DNA of 64,000 nt. It comes from Candidatus Chlorohelix allophototropha (GTDB lineage Bacteria; Chloroflexota; Chloroflexia; Chloroheliales; Chloroheliaceae). The first letter of the stretch is position 1. Each line of letters starts with the position of its first letter. Location: positions 930,001-994,000 of the forward strand of contig NZ_CP128399.1 of NCBI RefSeq assembly GCF_030389965.1. The letters run 5' to 3'. The notes beneath the pieces were generated by a model. The model was given only the letters and a program-made list of their open reading frames with translations. It was not told the origin of the DNA and did not search any database. Shown here one piece after another: positions 18,375-27,875 of this stretch. A program made the position numbers and the translations under genes.

Positions 18375-18850
18375 TCAATATATATAAAAGTCAAAGATTG
18401 GGGTTTCACAGACACTTTGGGCATTGATATAGCGCTCATTGGTCACCGTTATTAGCTGGTGTGTCACGGCATTGAGCGCACCCAGCACATTAAAACGTTG
18501 CCGACCGCTTGGAGCGCGGATAACTATTCTGATCAGACACCATAGATAGCCCAGGTAAGCCCCTAACACTAAATGAGCGCTATCTACGAAAAAGACGCTG
18601 CGCTTAGCGGCTTTTGCTTCTTCTAAACGCGGTTCTAATTCGTTTTTTTAAAATGAGTTTGTTGTGCCTGATCAAACTTGGCTGGCACGCTGTAAGTTTT
18701 TAAGCGTTTGAGACCCAGCTTTTTGAGGAAGATACCAACCTGAGTGGGATTACCCTTAAGACCAGTTAATTCTTCAATCTTTGCCACCGCCTGTGGAATA
18801 CTGACAGGCGGGGATGTACTAAGAAATAGGCTTCGAGGCTCGCATAAAGT
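18375..18850 (-). pseudogene. IS630-family transposase remnant
   Basis: Read on the minus strand, the N-terminal piece (LTGLKGNPTQVGIFLKKLGL, HTH) lies at about 18820-18650. It is separated by a frame disruption at a T run near 18645 from FFVDSAHLVLGAYLGYLWC and GRQRFNVLGALNAVTH. The D of FFVDSAH is the first DDE residue. The C-terminal third with the remaining catalytic residues is missing, so it is inactive. It stands between the MarR operators and the HTH-SUMF1 gene. Confidence 0.8.
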
Positions 18851-18896
18851 AATAGTTTGTTTTAATATTTCCTATTCTTAACATTCTATAGGTTAG

Positions 18897-20477
18897 TTAA
18901 GGATTTCTGGCGCAACGGAAACCTAAAGTATCATTGGTGGTATCGGGGCGGTCAATGCGCCATGCGGCGTGGAGATAACCGGGGCGAGTTGCCCAGCCTC
19001 CCCCTCGTTTAGAATGCTGGACTTTCTGAGTATCTTGGGGTGCATTAAATGGGTTTCGAGTTGGTGCAGTCCGGTAGAAATCGGGATTATACTCATCGGC
19101 TATCCACTCTGAAACATTGCCAAGCATATCGTAAAGCCCGTAGTAGCTTTTACCCACCGGGAATTTGCCGACTTCTTCCAGCCCTCTTACTTGGGTATCT
19201 CCATTGGATAGGATTTCCACCCAATTTCCAGCATCGGGATTCCAGTCGTTGCCCCACGGGTACAGGTTGCCGGATGGACCACGAGCAGCTTTTTCCCATT
19301 CTGCATCGGTTGGTAATCTTTTTTTATCCCACGCACAAAAGTTTTGGGCATCTTCAAAAGAGACATGTACTACCGGATAGCGTGGCTGTGAAATTGAGGT
19401 TGTGCCCGGTCCACCCGGCATGTTCCAATTAGCCCAATTGACAATTGCGTACTGGTTGGTATTGTTGTTAAATACCCCGCTCTGCCCAGTTTTTTCGGCG
19501 GTAGTAAAATAGTTGGTTTCTTTTACAAAACGCTCAAACTGAGCATTTGTAACCTCGTAAATGTCGATATAAAAGGCGCTTAAATAAACTTGTCGATGTG
19601 GCAAGCCCGGTTTTGGATCAGCTACCAATTCGTCGGTGAAAAAATCTAGCATGCAATCTGGTTTGGGTACTTTCAAGCAAAGAGCGTCAAATTTCTGCAA
19701 TTCTTCAAGGGTACTGCCCTGTATAAAGTTACCTTCCGGGATAAACGCCATATTATCAACAATAGTAGGCGTGAATGAACTAATTGGGGTAATACCGGGT
19801 GATAAAACCAATGCCAGTATTCCCAAAGTGGCTGCCACAAAAATAATTGAGCCGGTAATTGCAATTGATGTAGCATTCCACCGCTGGATAAAAAACCCAC
19901 CTTGACGGCGCGGCACAGGCTTTGGACTCGGTTCGAGACGTAGCGATAAAGAACTGTTTGCTTCCGGTTCTTCCTCACGTAACAGCGTGGTTTCTTCTGG
20001 CTCTATTTCTGCTAGAACCCTATTCGCTTGAGCGTCGGATTCCACTGATTGGATTTGGTCGATTTCATTCTCAGGTAAAACTAAAAGAGGCGCATCAGTC
20101 ACTTTGCTTATGGCTGTGGACTCAGATTTTCCAATTGGCGTAGGTTCCGTTTTTGCTTCTTCATATTGTATTTGCTCTGCTTCAAATCGTTCTTTGTAGC
20201 CTTTATAGTTATTCTGATCCGCGGCTAATTGCCAGAGTTCCTCTGCTTCTACTAGGGTTGTAATGACCTTGCGACTCATAAATAAGCCGATCAATTTATA
20301 CGTATTTTTTTCGTCCGGCGCGTATTTGCCATGAATCCATCCGCTTACGGATTTGGTATCTTTCATGCCAACCAATCGCGCTAGAACGGTATTATTTAGA
20401 TTTGCTTTCGCGCTATATTCCTGTATACGTTTGCCAAGCCAGTTCGATTCATCGTAATTAGGATCAGTATTTTGCAT
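18897..20477 (-). CDS. HTH - transmembrane - SUMF1-like fusion protein
   Basis: The N-terminal ~60 residues resemble a helix-turn-helix (NTVLARLVGMKDTKSVSGWI). A polar linker follows, then one membrane helix (about residues 210-232) and a C-terminal SUMF1/formylglycine-generating-enzyme fold (MAFIPEGNFIQGS, RLPTDAEWEKAARG, GFRCARNP). The two catalytic cysteines of true formylglycine-generating enzymes, expected after RGGGW, are replaced (ATRPGYL), so it should not oxidise sulfatase cysteines and may bind ligand outside the cell. The topology places the DNA-binding-like domain inside and SUMF1 outside. ATG at 20477 is chosen over a TTG three codons earlier. Confidence 0.8.
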   Translation of the reverse strand: MQNTDPNYDESNWLGKRIQEYSAKANLNNTVLARLVGMKDTKSVSGWIHGKYAPDEKNTYKLIGLFMSRKVITTLVEAEELWQLAADQNNYKGYKERFEAEQIQYEEAKTEPTPIGKSESTAISKVTDAPLLVLPENEIDQIQSVESDAQANRVLAEIEPEETTLLREEEPEANSSLSLRLEPSPKPVPRRQGGFFIQRWNATSIAITGSIIFVAATLGILALVLSPGITPISSFTPTIVDNMAFIPEGNFIQGSTLEELQKFDALCLKVPKPDCMLDFFTDELVADPKPGLPHRQVYLSAFYIDIYEVTNAQFERFVKETNYFTTAEKTGQSGVFNNNTNQYAIVNWANWNMPGGPGTTSISQPRYPVVHVSFEDAQNFCAWDKKRLPTDAEWEKAARGPSGNLYPWGNDWNPDAGNWVEILSNGDTQVRGLEEVGKFPVGKSYYGLYDMLGNVSEWIADEYNPDFYRTAPTRNPFNAPQDTQKVQHSKRGGGWATRPGYLHAAWRIDRPDTTNDTLGFRCARNP

Positions 20478-20486
20478 AATATTCAA

Positions 20487-20857
20487 GAAGTGAAAAACAA
20501 GTGCTTTGATTTAGACGATAATGTTAAAAGGAATGAAATAAGGAACAAAATAGGGAATAAAATAGGGAATAATAAGCTTAAAAAGATTCAATAAATATCC
20601 TAGAATTATCAAGGGTTTAGCTAATTATTTCGTGATTATAGTTATATTAACTGTTCGATTTAGGCAGTCTGTGCAGCGCAAGCGAATAGTAGTATTTATT
20701 TGTGCATTATAACATGGGGTTAATGATTATTTAAATCCTTTCATAAAACTCCGCACTCTTCCAGAGAACTCCTAATGCATCCAATTTTCCGAAATTTTGT
20801 ATAAATGTTTCAAGCTTTTTGTAATATAGTTCTGGCAGACACAAAGGAAATAAGGGT
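20487..20857. other. AT-rich intergenic region with 12-base tandem repeats
   Basis: This gene-free stretch separates the HTH-SUMF1 gene from a divergent small gene. Four 12-base tandem units lie at 20530-20577 (listed separately). The rest is AT-rich and should contain both promoters; I cannot place them firmly. Confidence 0.6.
20530..20577. repeat. Four tandem 12-bp units upstream of the HTH-SUMF1 gene
   Basis: The units are GGAATGAAATAA, GGAACAAAATAG, GGAATAAAATAG and GGAATAATAAGC. They lie 53 bases upstream of the gene whose product carries a helix-turn-helix, so they could be iterated binding sites. A 12-base period is not a multiple of the helical turn, so neighbouring sites would be rotated against each other. 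Confidence 0.7.
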
Positions 20858-21187
20858 ATGATTACTTCGGGTAAGCATCTGGAAGAATATCAGTTACTAA
20901 TTGAAAAATTGGTAAAACAGGGCAATACTCGCAACTCGATTGCAACAATCTTAAAAAAACAGGAATTCCAGTCTCTGGTTAATCGTGATTTGATCACCGC
21001 TATGATGGTTTATGCCTTAGCTGCTGCAACTGCGGGAGATTCAGGTGACCTTAAAGCCTCCACCTATTCTACCCAAATATTCGCACGCGCTCGTATCGTT
21101 GCTGATATTCTTGGTCAAAGTGTACCTGAAAGACTCGACCATTTGTTGTCAGAAATTGATGAATCCTATAAGTTTGGACTTAACTGA
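20858..21187 (+). CDS. Hypothetical 109-residue soluble protein
   Basis: I do not recognise the family. The protein is helical by composition, with no signal peptide or membrane segment. The N-terminal part (LLIEKLVKQGNTRNSIATIL) looks like a small helical bundle, followed by an Ala-rich helix. AAAGGAAATAAGGGT precedes the ATG. It stands alone, convergent with the PEP-mutase-family gene. Confidence 0.6.
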   Translation: MITSGKHLEEYQLLIEKLVKQGNTRNSIATILKKQEFQSLVNRDLITAMMVYALAAATAGDSGDLKASTYSTQIFARARIVADILGQSVPERLDHLLSEIDESYKFGLN

Positions 21188-21269
21188 TCTTAAGGGCTTC
21201 GAAAAAATTAAAGCGAAAGGGTTGCACAAAGTGAGTACAACCCCACATATTTGTACGCCAGCTTTTATT

Positions 21270-22145
21270 TTAGTTTGGAGTTTCTTCTCGACTGAAATTT
21301 TTGTCCACGTTAAGCCACCAACTCATCCTCATCTTTTCAAAGATGTCGTTGGTTAGCTCTAGTTTTTGTTCATACTCATCGTTTCCGGTCTCCTTGAGTA
21401 TTTGCAAGCGTTGTTCAATCGCAAATATAGCAGCGTAAAGAGCCGTAGTTGGATAAATAACCAACTTATAACCCATCTCTTGTAATTGTGGGTAAGGTAT
21501 CATTGGCGTTCTGCCCCCGGTGGGTAAATTCATCATGACCGGAGCTTTAACCAGTTTGGGAATAAGCGCCATTTCTTCAACGTTGATAGGTGACTCCACG
21601 AAAATCATATCCGCCCCTGCTTCATGGTAATAATTAGCGCGTTCGATAGCATCATCGAAACCGTTTATTGCTCTAGCATCGGTACGTGCAATGATTACTA
21701 GATCGGGGTCGGTGCGGTATTCTGCTGCTGCCCGGATTTTCTGGGCAAATTCCTCTTTGGGTATAACCTGCTTGCCGCTCACATGCCCACAACGCTTGGG
21801 GAAAGTTTGATCTTCTAGATGCAGCGCCGCCACTCCGCTACGTTCATATAACCGGACGGTGCGCACCACATTTAGAGGGTTGCCGTATCCAGTATCAGCA
21901 TCGGCAATCACCGGAACCGAAACACACTCTGCAATATTAGCTGCGTGGTTTGCCATTTCCGTTTGGGTGGTAAGACCCAAATCGGGATTGCCCAACAGGC
22001 TGGCAGATGTTCCTGCTCCCGTCATATAAATTGCTTTGAATCCGGCTCGTTCAATAAGCCGCGCCGAAATTCCATCGTAAGCGCCCGGCGCAACGATAAT
22101 ACCTTCTTCGCTCATCATTTTTCTGAGCATGGTTGATGCGCGCAT
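21270..22145 (-). CDS. Isocitrate lyase/PEP mutase superfamily enzyme (methylisocitrate-lyase-like)
   Basis: This is a 291-residue TIM-barrel enzyme of the family that cleaves or forms C-C or C-P bonds in 2-oxo/2-hydroxy acids. DADTGYG (82-88) binds Mg2+. EDQTFPKRCGH (111-121) is the flexible catalytic loop with the lyase-type cysteine, which argues for a lyase (2-methylisocitrate or dimethylmalate) rather than a phosphonate mutase. An AAGGGGG ribosome site precedes the ATG. No prpC or prpD lies nearby, so a propionate role cannot be assumed. Confidence 0.85.
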   Translation of the reverse strand: MRASTMLRKMMSEEGIIVAPGAYDGISARLIERAGFKAIYMTGAGTSASLLGNPDLGLTTQTEMANHAANIAECVSVPVIADADTGYGNPLNVVRTVRLYERSGVAALHLEDQTFPKRCGHVSGKQVIPKEEFAQKIRAAAEYRTDPDLVIIARTDARAINGFDDAIERANYYHEAGADMIFVESPINVEEMALIPKLVKAPVMMNLPTGGRTPMIPYPQLQEMGYKLVIYPTTALYAAIFAIEQRLQILKETGNDEYEQKLELTNDIFEKMRMSWWLNVDKNFSREETPN

Positions 22146-22266
22146 ATAACCCCCTTTTGCAAAGCCCAGAATCTTGAAATTCTATTTTTTGAGGCACTTC
22201 TCTCATAGAAACCATTTTATTACATCACACCGCACTTATCACTGTCCAACCAATTCTCTTAAAACA

Positions 22267-22300
22267 AAAAGTCGAAGGGTTTTATAAGCCTTCGACTTTT
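22267..22300. terminator. Terminator downstream of sulP
   Basis: AAAAGTCGAAGG (22267-22278) and CCTTCGACTTTT (22289-22300) form a perfect 12-bp stem with A and T runs at either end. It is placed to end the sulP transcript before the PEP-mutase-family gene. Confidence 0.9.
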
Positions 22301-22321
22301 CGCTAACCTATAGAGCGAGCG

Positions 22322-24076
22322 TTACTTCATTTTTATCACTCCGAAAGGTATCTCGTCATTCGGTTCCTCTTCAGTCCCAACCAATTTACGCCCGGCGTGC
22401 CATTCACAAGAAGGATTTTCTGTAAATTGCTCGGTCGCTTTTACAATTGCCTGATCCGCGCCCCAGCAGAACTTATCCACCCCGATAGAGTCAACCAATC
22501 CAGCGCGTTCTAGCATACGCTGTACCTGTGGCTGCAAACCCGTGAGAAAAAGCAGCCCACCTTTTTTAATCTGGTCATGCCAGATATTCTCAATAGCATG
22601 GATTCCAGAAGCATCAATAACCGGCACGCCGCGCATAGAGAGAATTAGCGCGCTACTAGATGGTAAGCTTTCCAAGCGTTCGGTAAATTGGCTGGCTGCC
22701 CCGAAAAAGAGCGAACCGCTGATATATACCACCCTGATATCACTCAATTCGTTACTTACCTTTAACCCGGCGGCACGTAATCGTTCCCAATCCACTTCGG
22801 TAGGTACTATATCGAGGCTTGCTACTTGGCTGATAAATAATAGCAAGCTAAACATGATACCGATCAAAATCGCTTGAGTAAGGTCGAAGGTTACCGTGGA
22901 AATCATGGTAACAAGCAAAACTAAGGTAGGACTTTTGAGGCGGCGCTTGAAGTAAAACTTTATCAAATGCCATTCGTTCATGCGCCAAGCTGTTACCATT
23001 AGCACTCCAGAAAGGGCGGCTAACGGTATTTGACCGATCAGGCTACCCAGTAAAAGAGCGCTTGCTAGCAGTGTGGCGGAATGAATAAAGCTAACCATGC
23101 GAGTGACACCGCCCGCCTTGACTCCCACGCTGATACGGGCAATAGCGGCTGTAGCCGGTACTCCCCCTACAAAAGGTAGCAACATATTGCCAAAACCTTG
23201 TGCGATCAACTCCTGATTTGCATCGAGTTTTGTCCCGGTCATACGCCCTGCTACTACCCCTGCCAGCAAGCTCTCGATTGCGCCCAGCGCTGCGATGGCT
23301 GAAGCCGGACCTAGCAGCTCTCCAATCTGCGAAAAGCGGTTAGGGTCAATATTGAAATGATCATCAAGGATAATGGTGGCAGGTACATTACCGATAAGCG
23401 CTACGTTCCAGTTCAATAACCAAGATATAAGGGAGGAAAGCACGATTCCCAATAATGCCGCAGGAACTTTAGCGGTAAGCGTTATCTTGGGAAGCGTCAT
23501 CATCACCGCCATTACTATCAAGCCGCATGCAATCGAATTCCAGTTTATGTTTGGTATAGACCCGGTGAAATAGCCGATGATTTTCAAGGTAGTGGTATCC
23601 GCAGGCTTAGTTTTTACGCCTAAAAAATTATCAATCTGTCCTACGAAAATAATAACCGCGATTCCGCTAGTAAAACCAGTAATCACCGGAGCAGGAATGA
23701 AGTTCACGACCCGTCCCAGTCTCAGGATTCCTAGTACCAAAATCATTGCACCTGCCATCCCACCTGCCATCCACAAGCCTTGTAACCCGTAGCGTTGCGC
23801 GACCAGTATCAGCACAGCGGACATCGCTCCGGTAGGACCGCTTATTTGGTAAGGTGCGCCGCTCAATGCTCCGATAACGAACCCGCTAATTATTGCGGTG
23901 ACCAGACCAGCAGCGGGGGTTGCGCCGCTGGCGACCCCAAAAGCTAAAGCGAGCGGTAACGCTACAGCCGCAACCGTAAGACCAGCCATAATATCGCTCT
24001 TAAAATGGGTGGCGTTATAGCCGCTGAACTCAGACTGCCATAATTTAAATATTGCCGGTTTCTTTACAAGTTGCAT
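22322..24076 (-). CDS. SulP-family anion transporter with STAS domain
   Basis: This is an inner-membrane permease of the SLC26/SulP family for sulfate, bicarbonate or dicarboxylates. About 12-14 helices span residues 20-420, with the family signature near AAVALPLALAFGVASG. The cytosolic STAS domain lies at ~435-545 and includes PVIDASGIHAIENI (family DSSG here DASG). A final ~40-residue tail follows. AGGAGGGG precedes the ATG. The gene follows xylB by 39 bases on the same strand, which suggests co-transcription, though the metabolic link is not obvious. Confidence 0.9.
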   Translation of the reverse strand: MQLVKKPAIFKLWQSEFSGYNATHFKSDIMAGLTVAAVALPLALAFGVASGATPAAGLVTAIISGFVIGALSGAPYQISGPTGAMSAVLILVAQRYGLQGLWMAGGMAGAMILVLGILRLGRVVNFIPAPVITGFTSGIAVIIFVGQIDNFLGVKTKPADTTTLKIIGYFTGSIPNINWNSIACGLIVMAVMMTLPKITLTAKVPAALLGIVLSSLISWLLNWNVALIGNVPATIILDDHFNIDPNRFSQIGELLGPASAIAALGAIESLLAGVVAGRMTGTKLDANQELIAQGFGNMLLPFVGGVPATAAIARISVGVKAGGVTRMVSFIHSATLLASALLLGSLIGQIPLAALSGVLMVTAWRMNEWHLIKFYFKRRLKSPTLVLLVTMISTVTFDLTQAILIGIMFSLLLFISQVASLDIVPTEVDWERLRAAGLKVSNELSDIRVVYISGSLFFGAASQFTERLESLPSSSALILSMRGVPVIDASGIHAIENIWHDQIKKGGLLFLTGLQPQVQRMLERAGLVDSIGVDKFCWGADQAIVKATEQFTENPSCEWHAGRKLVGTEEEPNDEIPFGVIKMK

Positions 24077-24115
24077 AATATGAAAATTTCCCCTCCTAAA
24101 AAAGTTCTTAAATGC

Positions 24116-25645
24116 TTACAATTGACGATAAAGCGGTTTTAACTTTACATAAATCTCTTTATAAAGCGGATAATATCTGCGATAAACCTCTGAATTGGCG
24201 TGGATGGGGGCGGTACGTGAGTTTATTCGGATGCTAGAATCGCATGCGCTTTGCACGTCTTTCCAGAATCCTGTACCTACTCCTGCCAGTAAGGCTACCC
24301 CGTAAGCGGGTCCCTCGGTAGCATTAATAGTAACGACTTCACGCTCGAACATATCGGCTTGAATTTGCCGCCATAGCGAGCTTTTGCCACCACCTCCGCT
24401 TGCCCGAATTTCCTCAATCGGCAAACCCATGTTTTCTAACAAGCTGAGACAATCCTTTAGGCTGTATGAAACCCCTTCCAGTACCGAACGCACCAAATGG
24501 CTGCGGTGATGCGCGGCGGTTAGACCAAACCAGACTCCGCGTGCTTGCGGGTCAAGATGTGGCGTGCGTTCTCCCATCAGGTAAGGCAGGAAAATCAAGC
24601 CTTCGCTACCAGCCGAGGCTTCTGCCGCTTGCTGAGTTAAAATTTCATATATGTCTGTACCAGAAGCTTGTGCCGCTTCAATTTCGTGTTTGCCCGCTAT
24701 TTCGTCTCTGAACCAGCGCAAACTGATACCCGCGCCCTGTGTTACGCCCATTACGTGCCATGCCCCCGGTACGGCATGGCAAAAGGTATGTACTCTGCCG
24801 CCGGGGTCGAGCACTGGGGCGGTGCTATGGGCGAATACTACTCCGCTTGAGCCGATAGTGCTGCTCACTAACCCTGCTCGGACAATCCCGTTACCAACTG
24901 CACCCGCCGCCTGATCGCCACCGCCGCCAACCACAGGCGTTCCTGTCATTAGACCGGTTTGCGCGGCTGCTTGTGCGCTTACCTGTCCGGACACTACCCA
25001 CGATTCATAAACATCAGGTAGCAAATCCGAATCGATTTCCAACTTGCGGCACATTTCTTCTGACCATTTGCGATTTGCCACATCAAATAGAAGCGTACCG
25101 CTGGCATCGCTAACCTCGCTGGCAAATTCTCCGGTCAATTTATAGCGAATAAAATCTTTTGGTAACAGGAAATGCGCTGCTTTTAGGAATTGATCTGGGC
25201 GATGTTCGCGCAGCCATATCAGTTTTGGCGCGCTGAAGCCTACTATTGCCGGGTTTGCGGTCAATTCGATAAGCTTTTCAGCGCCTACTTCCTCGGTTAT
25301 GTAGTCGCATTGCGCTTGTGCGCGACCATCGCACCAAATAAGGGAAGGTCCAAGTACACTACCTTCCTCATCCAGCAAGACCACACCGTGCATTTGTCCG
25401 CTCAATCCAATAGCGGCGATTTCGGGGGCTTTCCCCAGTTTTTTCGCGCCATCGGAAAGCGCTTTTTTAACCGCCTCAATTGTACCGCTCCACCAATCTG
25501 CCGGGTTTTGTTCTGCCCAGAGCGGTTGGGGGGTATAGAGAAGGTATTCGCTGCTGCCTGCCGCTACTACCTGACCGTTTTCACCATCTACAATGATGGC
25601 TCTCGCGCCAGTAGTGCCCAGATCAATTCCCATAAAATAACTCAT
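24116..25645 (-). CDS. xylB: Xylulokinase
   Basis: This is a sugar kinase of the FGGY family that phosphorylates D-xylulose to D-xylulose 5-phosphate. MGIDLGTTGARAIIVD at the N-terminus binds the phosphates. LSGQMHGVVLLD is the xylulokinase-type substrate loop, GGGDQAAGAVGNG holds the catalytic aspartate, and RASGGGGKSSLWRQIQADMF is the ATP-site signature. The length (509) is normal. A GAGG ribosome site precedes the ATG. No xylA or sugar transporter lies near, so it may serve a dispersed pentose pathway. Confidence 0.92.
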   Translation of the reverse strand: MSYFMGIDLGTTGARAIIVDGENGQVVAAGSSEYLLYTPQPLWAEQNPADWWSGTIEAVKKALSDGAKKLGKAPEIAAIGLSGQMHGVVLLDEEGSVLGPSLIWCDGRAQAQCDYITEEVGAEKLIELTANPAIVGFSAPKLIWLREHRPDQFLKAAHFLLPKDFIRYKLTGEFASEVSDASGTLLFDVANRKWSEEMCRKLEIDSDLLPDVYESWVVSGQVSAQAAAQTGLMTGTPVVGGGGDQAAGAVGNGIVRAGLVSSTIGSSGVVFAHSTAPVLDPGGRVHTFCHAVPGAWHVMGVTQGAGISLRWFRDEIAGKHEIEAAQASGTDIYEILTQQAAEASAGSEGLIFLPYLMGERTPHLDPQARGVWFGLTAAHHRSHLVRSVLEGVSYSLKDCLSLLENMGLPIEEIRASGGGGKSSLWRQIQADMFEREVVTINATEGPAYGVALLAGVGTGFWKDVQSACDSSIRINSRTAPIHANSEVYRRYYPLYKEIYVKLKPLYRQL

Positions 25646-25792
25646 AAGTGCCTCATTACACTAATGTATAAATAAAAGCCAATGCAAAACAGCCGGGCAA
25701 AAATCATCAAGACCTTTGCCGGCACAAATTTTTACAAAATTTTTAGTTTTAGATATATATTTAATTCCCTACCCCGAAGGGAGGGAGGAAAG

Positions 25793-25824
25793 AGCTAATG
25801 ATTAAGCAATTGGTAGAATTAGCT
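25793..25824 (-). terminator. Possible terminator of the HEAT-repeat gene
   Basis: AGCTAAT (25793-25799) pairs with ATTAGCT (25818-25824), just past the gene end on the minus strand. The stem is short and AT-rich and the following T run on that strand is poor. Confidence 0.35.
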
Positions 25825-25826
25825 TT

Positions 25827-26924
25827 TTAATTATTTTCGCGTGCTTTGGTGCTTGCCGATGGCAAAAACCGCCCACCTGCGCTTAGGCTGGAGGCAGTAG
25901 TACCCGGCGGCAATTGCTTGATACTATCCAATGCGTTGGCGGCAGCGGCAGCCACATGTTGGTTTGGGTCTTGCAATACTACATTGAGAGCTTCGGTCGC
26001 CTGCTGGATATTTAACTCGCCCAAAGCGTTAGCAGCCGCAGCGCGCACCTCCGGCATACGGTCTCGCAAAAGCTGAAGCAAACTCTCTGCGTGCTGATCT
26101 TCGCCCAACATAACCAGCGCGCGCGCTAACGCCATTCGCACTTCGGGAAATTCGCTGTTAATCAGCGGTATAATATAGGGTACAGCGCGGCGATCACGTC
26201 TTTCGCCCAACGCCATAATGATACCTTCCTGCCGTCTGAAAACTTGCATCTTATCTTCAAAGGGCTTGAATGCTGAATTTTCTAGCAGAATCCTGAACGT
26301 TCTATCTTGTTGCATCATACCCAGCGCAGTAGTGGCGCTGTTACGTACCGGAGGCGGTTCGCTATCGCGTAAAACCTCGATCAAGGCATTGGCAGCGGCA
26401 GGGGTGTCAAGAAAACCCAAGCCAAATGCTCCTGCTTGTCTCATTTGGGTTTGCCAATCGCTAGGTGCATGGATATAACCCTTGCGCAAGGCTCTGATTA
26501 GTATTTCTAGGGCTTTTTCATTTTTGAGGCGACCAAGGGCAATAACCGACTGAATGGTGGCTTTATGTTGGGCTTCACTATTTGGTGAATTTCGCAAACC
26601 ATATTCTGCCAGTTTAATTAGCGGTTTTAGAGCCGTAGCGTCTCCGATTAATCCAAGAGTAATCGCAGCAGCTTCTCGCACCGGCAAAAAACGATCTTCC
26701 AACAATTTTATGAGGATGGGAACAGCTCTAATATCTCGGTATTCGACCAACGCCTGAGCGGCAGCAGCCCGCACTTCTCCTTCGGGGTCATTTAGCGCTT
26801 GTAGCAAATAGGGAACAGTAGAAGCCTCTTTAAGTTCGCCTAGTGCAAGGGCAGCCCGACTGCGTAACTCCGGTCCGCCAAATTTGAGTTCGTTTAAAGC
26901 CTGATCAAGGGTAATATTTGTCAC
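25827..26924 (-). CDS. HEAT-repeat (PBS-lyase-like) protein
   Basis: This is an alpha-solenoid of about ten 30-residue repeats of the form 'V..L...L.D....VR..AA.ALG.....' across residues 5-345, with a disordered C-terminus. Such repeats occur in phycobilin lyases and many scaffold proteins; no enzymatic motif is visible. The first codon is GTG with a G-rich ribosome site upstream. A role in protein-protein binding is likely, the partner unknown. Confidence 0.85.
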   Translation of the reverse strand: MTNITLDQALNELKFGGPELRSRAALALGELKEASTVPYLLQALNDPEGEVRAAAAQALVEYRDIRAVPILIKLLEDRFLPVREAAAITLGLIGDATALKPLIKLAEYGLRNSPNSEAQHKATIQSVIALGRLKNEKALEILIRALRKGYIHAPSDWQTQMRQAGAFGLGFLDTPAAANALIEVLRDSEPPPVRNSATTALGMMQQDRTFRILLENSAFKPFEDKMQVFRRQEGIIMALGERRDRRAVPYIIPLINSEFPEVRMALARALVMLGEDQHAESLLQLLRDRMPEVRAAAANALGELNIQQATEALNVVLQDPNQHVAAAAANALDSIKQLPPGTTASSLSAGGRFLPSASTKARENN

Positions 26925-27061
26925 TTCCTAACCCCGGTCTCGCGCCGTATACTTGCGGCAGTCGTATTGTTAATTCTCTCCAGCCACATTTTACCGTATC
27001 CGGTGGCGAATGTGGAAATAATTATACAACGATATTATTATTAAGTCATTAAGAGTGGGAA

Positions 27062-27261
27062 ATGAAAAGGAGTTTATTACGATGCATAGCGGTAAAATTC
27101 GCCCTATTGTACTTTGCGCCATACAAAACGAGAATAGCTTGTTGGTTTATGATGGGTACGACCCCAAGCGAGAACTTACTTTTATCGCTTTTTGGGTGGT
27201 GGAATCGAATTTGGCGAAAACAGCCTCAAAGGGAAATCGGTGGAAGAGACTTTGCTGGTAG
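27062..27261 (+). pseudogene. Truncated Nudix hydrolase fragment
   Basis: The N-terminal Nudix strands are recognisable (KIRPIVLCAIQNENSLLVYDGYD). After ELTF the frame slips by one base near 27183 and the Nudix-box beginning FLGGGIEFGEN continues in the next frame up to GKSVEET. The rest of the Nudix box, with the catalytic REExxEE, is absent. The homology stops near 27261, where the sequence turns into the antisense of a rhodanese gene. Confidence 0.7.
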
Positions 27262-27581
27262 TAAGTGTGGGCGGTGAACGGTACACTTTGCGAACCAGGG
27301 AGATGTTCTGTCCAGTAATGTTCCGGTTCGCGAATATCCAGAAGTTTCGCCCCCGTCGGAATTTTAGCCCGCACCTCCTCCCACTGTAATTCGGTTAGCT
27401 GCGTTTGCATCTCTGGTGAACCGTCCCGGTTTAACCCTATCATGCGTTTGAAATCGGGCGGGGCAGGAGGTAAATCCGCAGTTAGAAAGTCTACGACCCG
27501 CTTGCGGTCAAAAATTTGAAGAGCTGGGTTGGTTTTTTTCTGATAGCCGATGCCCTGAGCATACTCATACGGTTCGCGCAC
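27262..27581 (-). pseudogene. Fragment of an MBL-fold/rhodanese fusion hydrolase
   Basis: Only the segment linking the metallo-beta-lactamase and rhodanese domains is left (YAQGIGYQKKTNPALQI, DLPPAPPDFKRMIGLNRDG), plus the start of the rhodanese domain (LLDIREPEHYWTEHLPGS). Both the zinc-site part and the active-site cysteine loop are missing. The full protein type is a sulfur-transfer/persulfide dioxygenase-like enzyme. The gene meets the Nudix fragment tail to tail at about 27262. Confidence 0.75.
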
Positions 27582-27822
27582 ATAACTTGCTGCCTTTTAT
27601 CTGCTGCTCAGCTTGCTGTTGCCTTATTTCCTAAAAAAGCAAGGCTTTATAATTGAACATTTAGTCTCTTTATTCCTTATTATTCTAGTTTTAATGGCAA
27701 TTTTGAAGTTTGAAGTTGGTATTTTCTCATCCGGCTGTCACATTAATATGTTAACAAGAAAAAGTGAAGAATCTTTGTGGCAAATATGAAGAATAGTTAA
27801 AGAATATTCACCAACAAAAAAA

Positions 27823-27852
27823 CAGTAGTGGAAAGAAATTCTTCCACTACTG
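27823..27852 (-). terminator. Terminator of the polyferredoxin operon
   Basis: CAGTAGTGGAA (27823-27833) and TTCCACTACTG (27842-27852) form a perfect 11-bp stem. On the minus strand it is followed by a T run (seen as seven A before 27823). Confidence 0.9.
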
Positions 27853-27875
27853 CTCTTTGAAAAACAAGCAGATTG

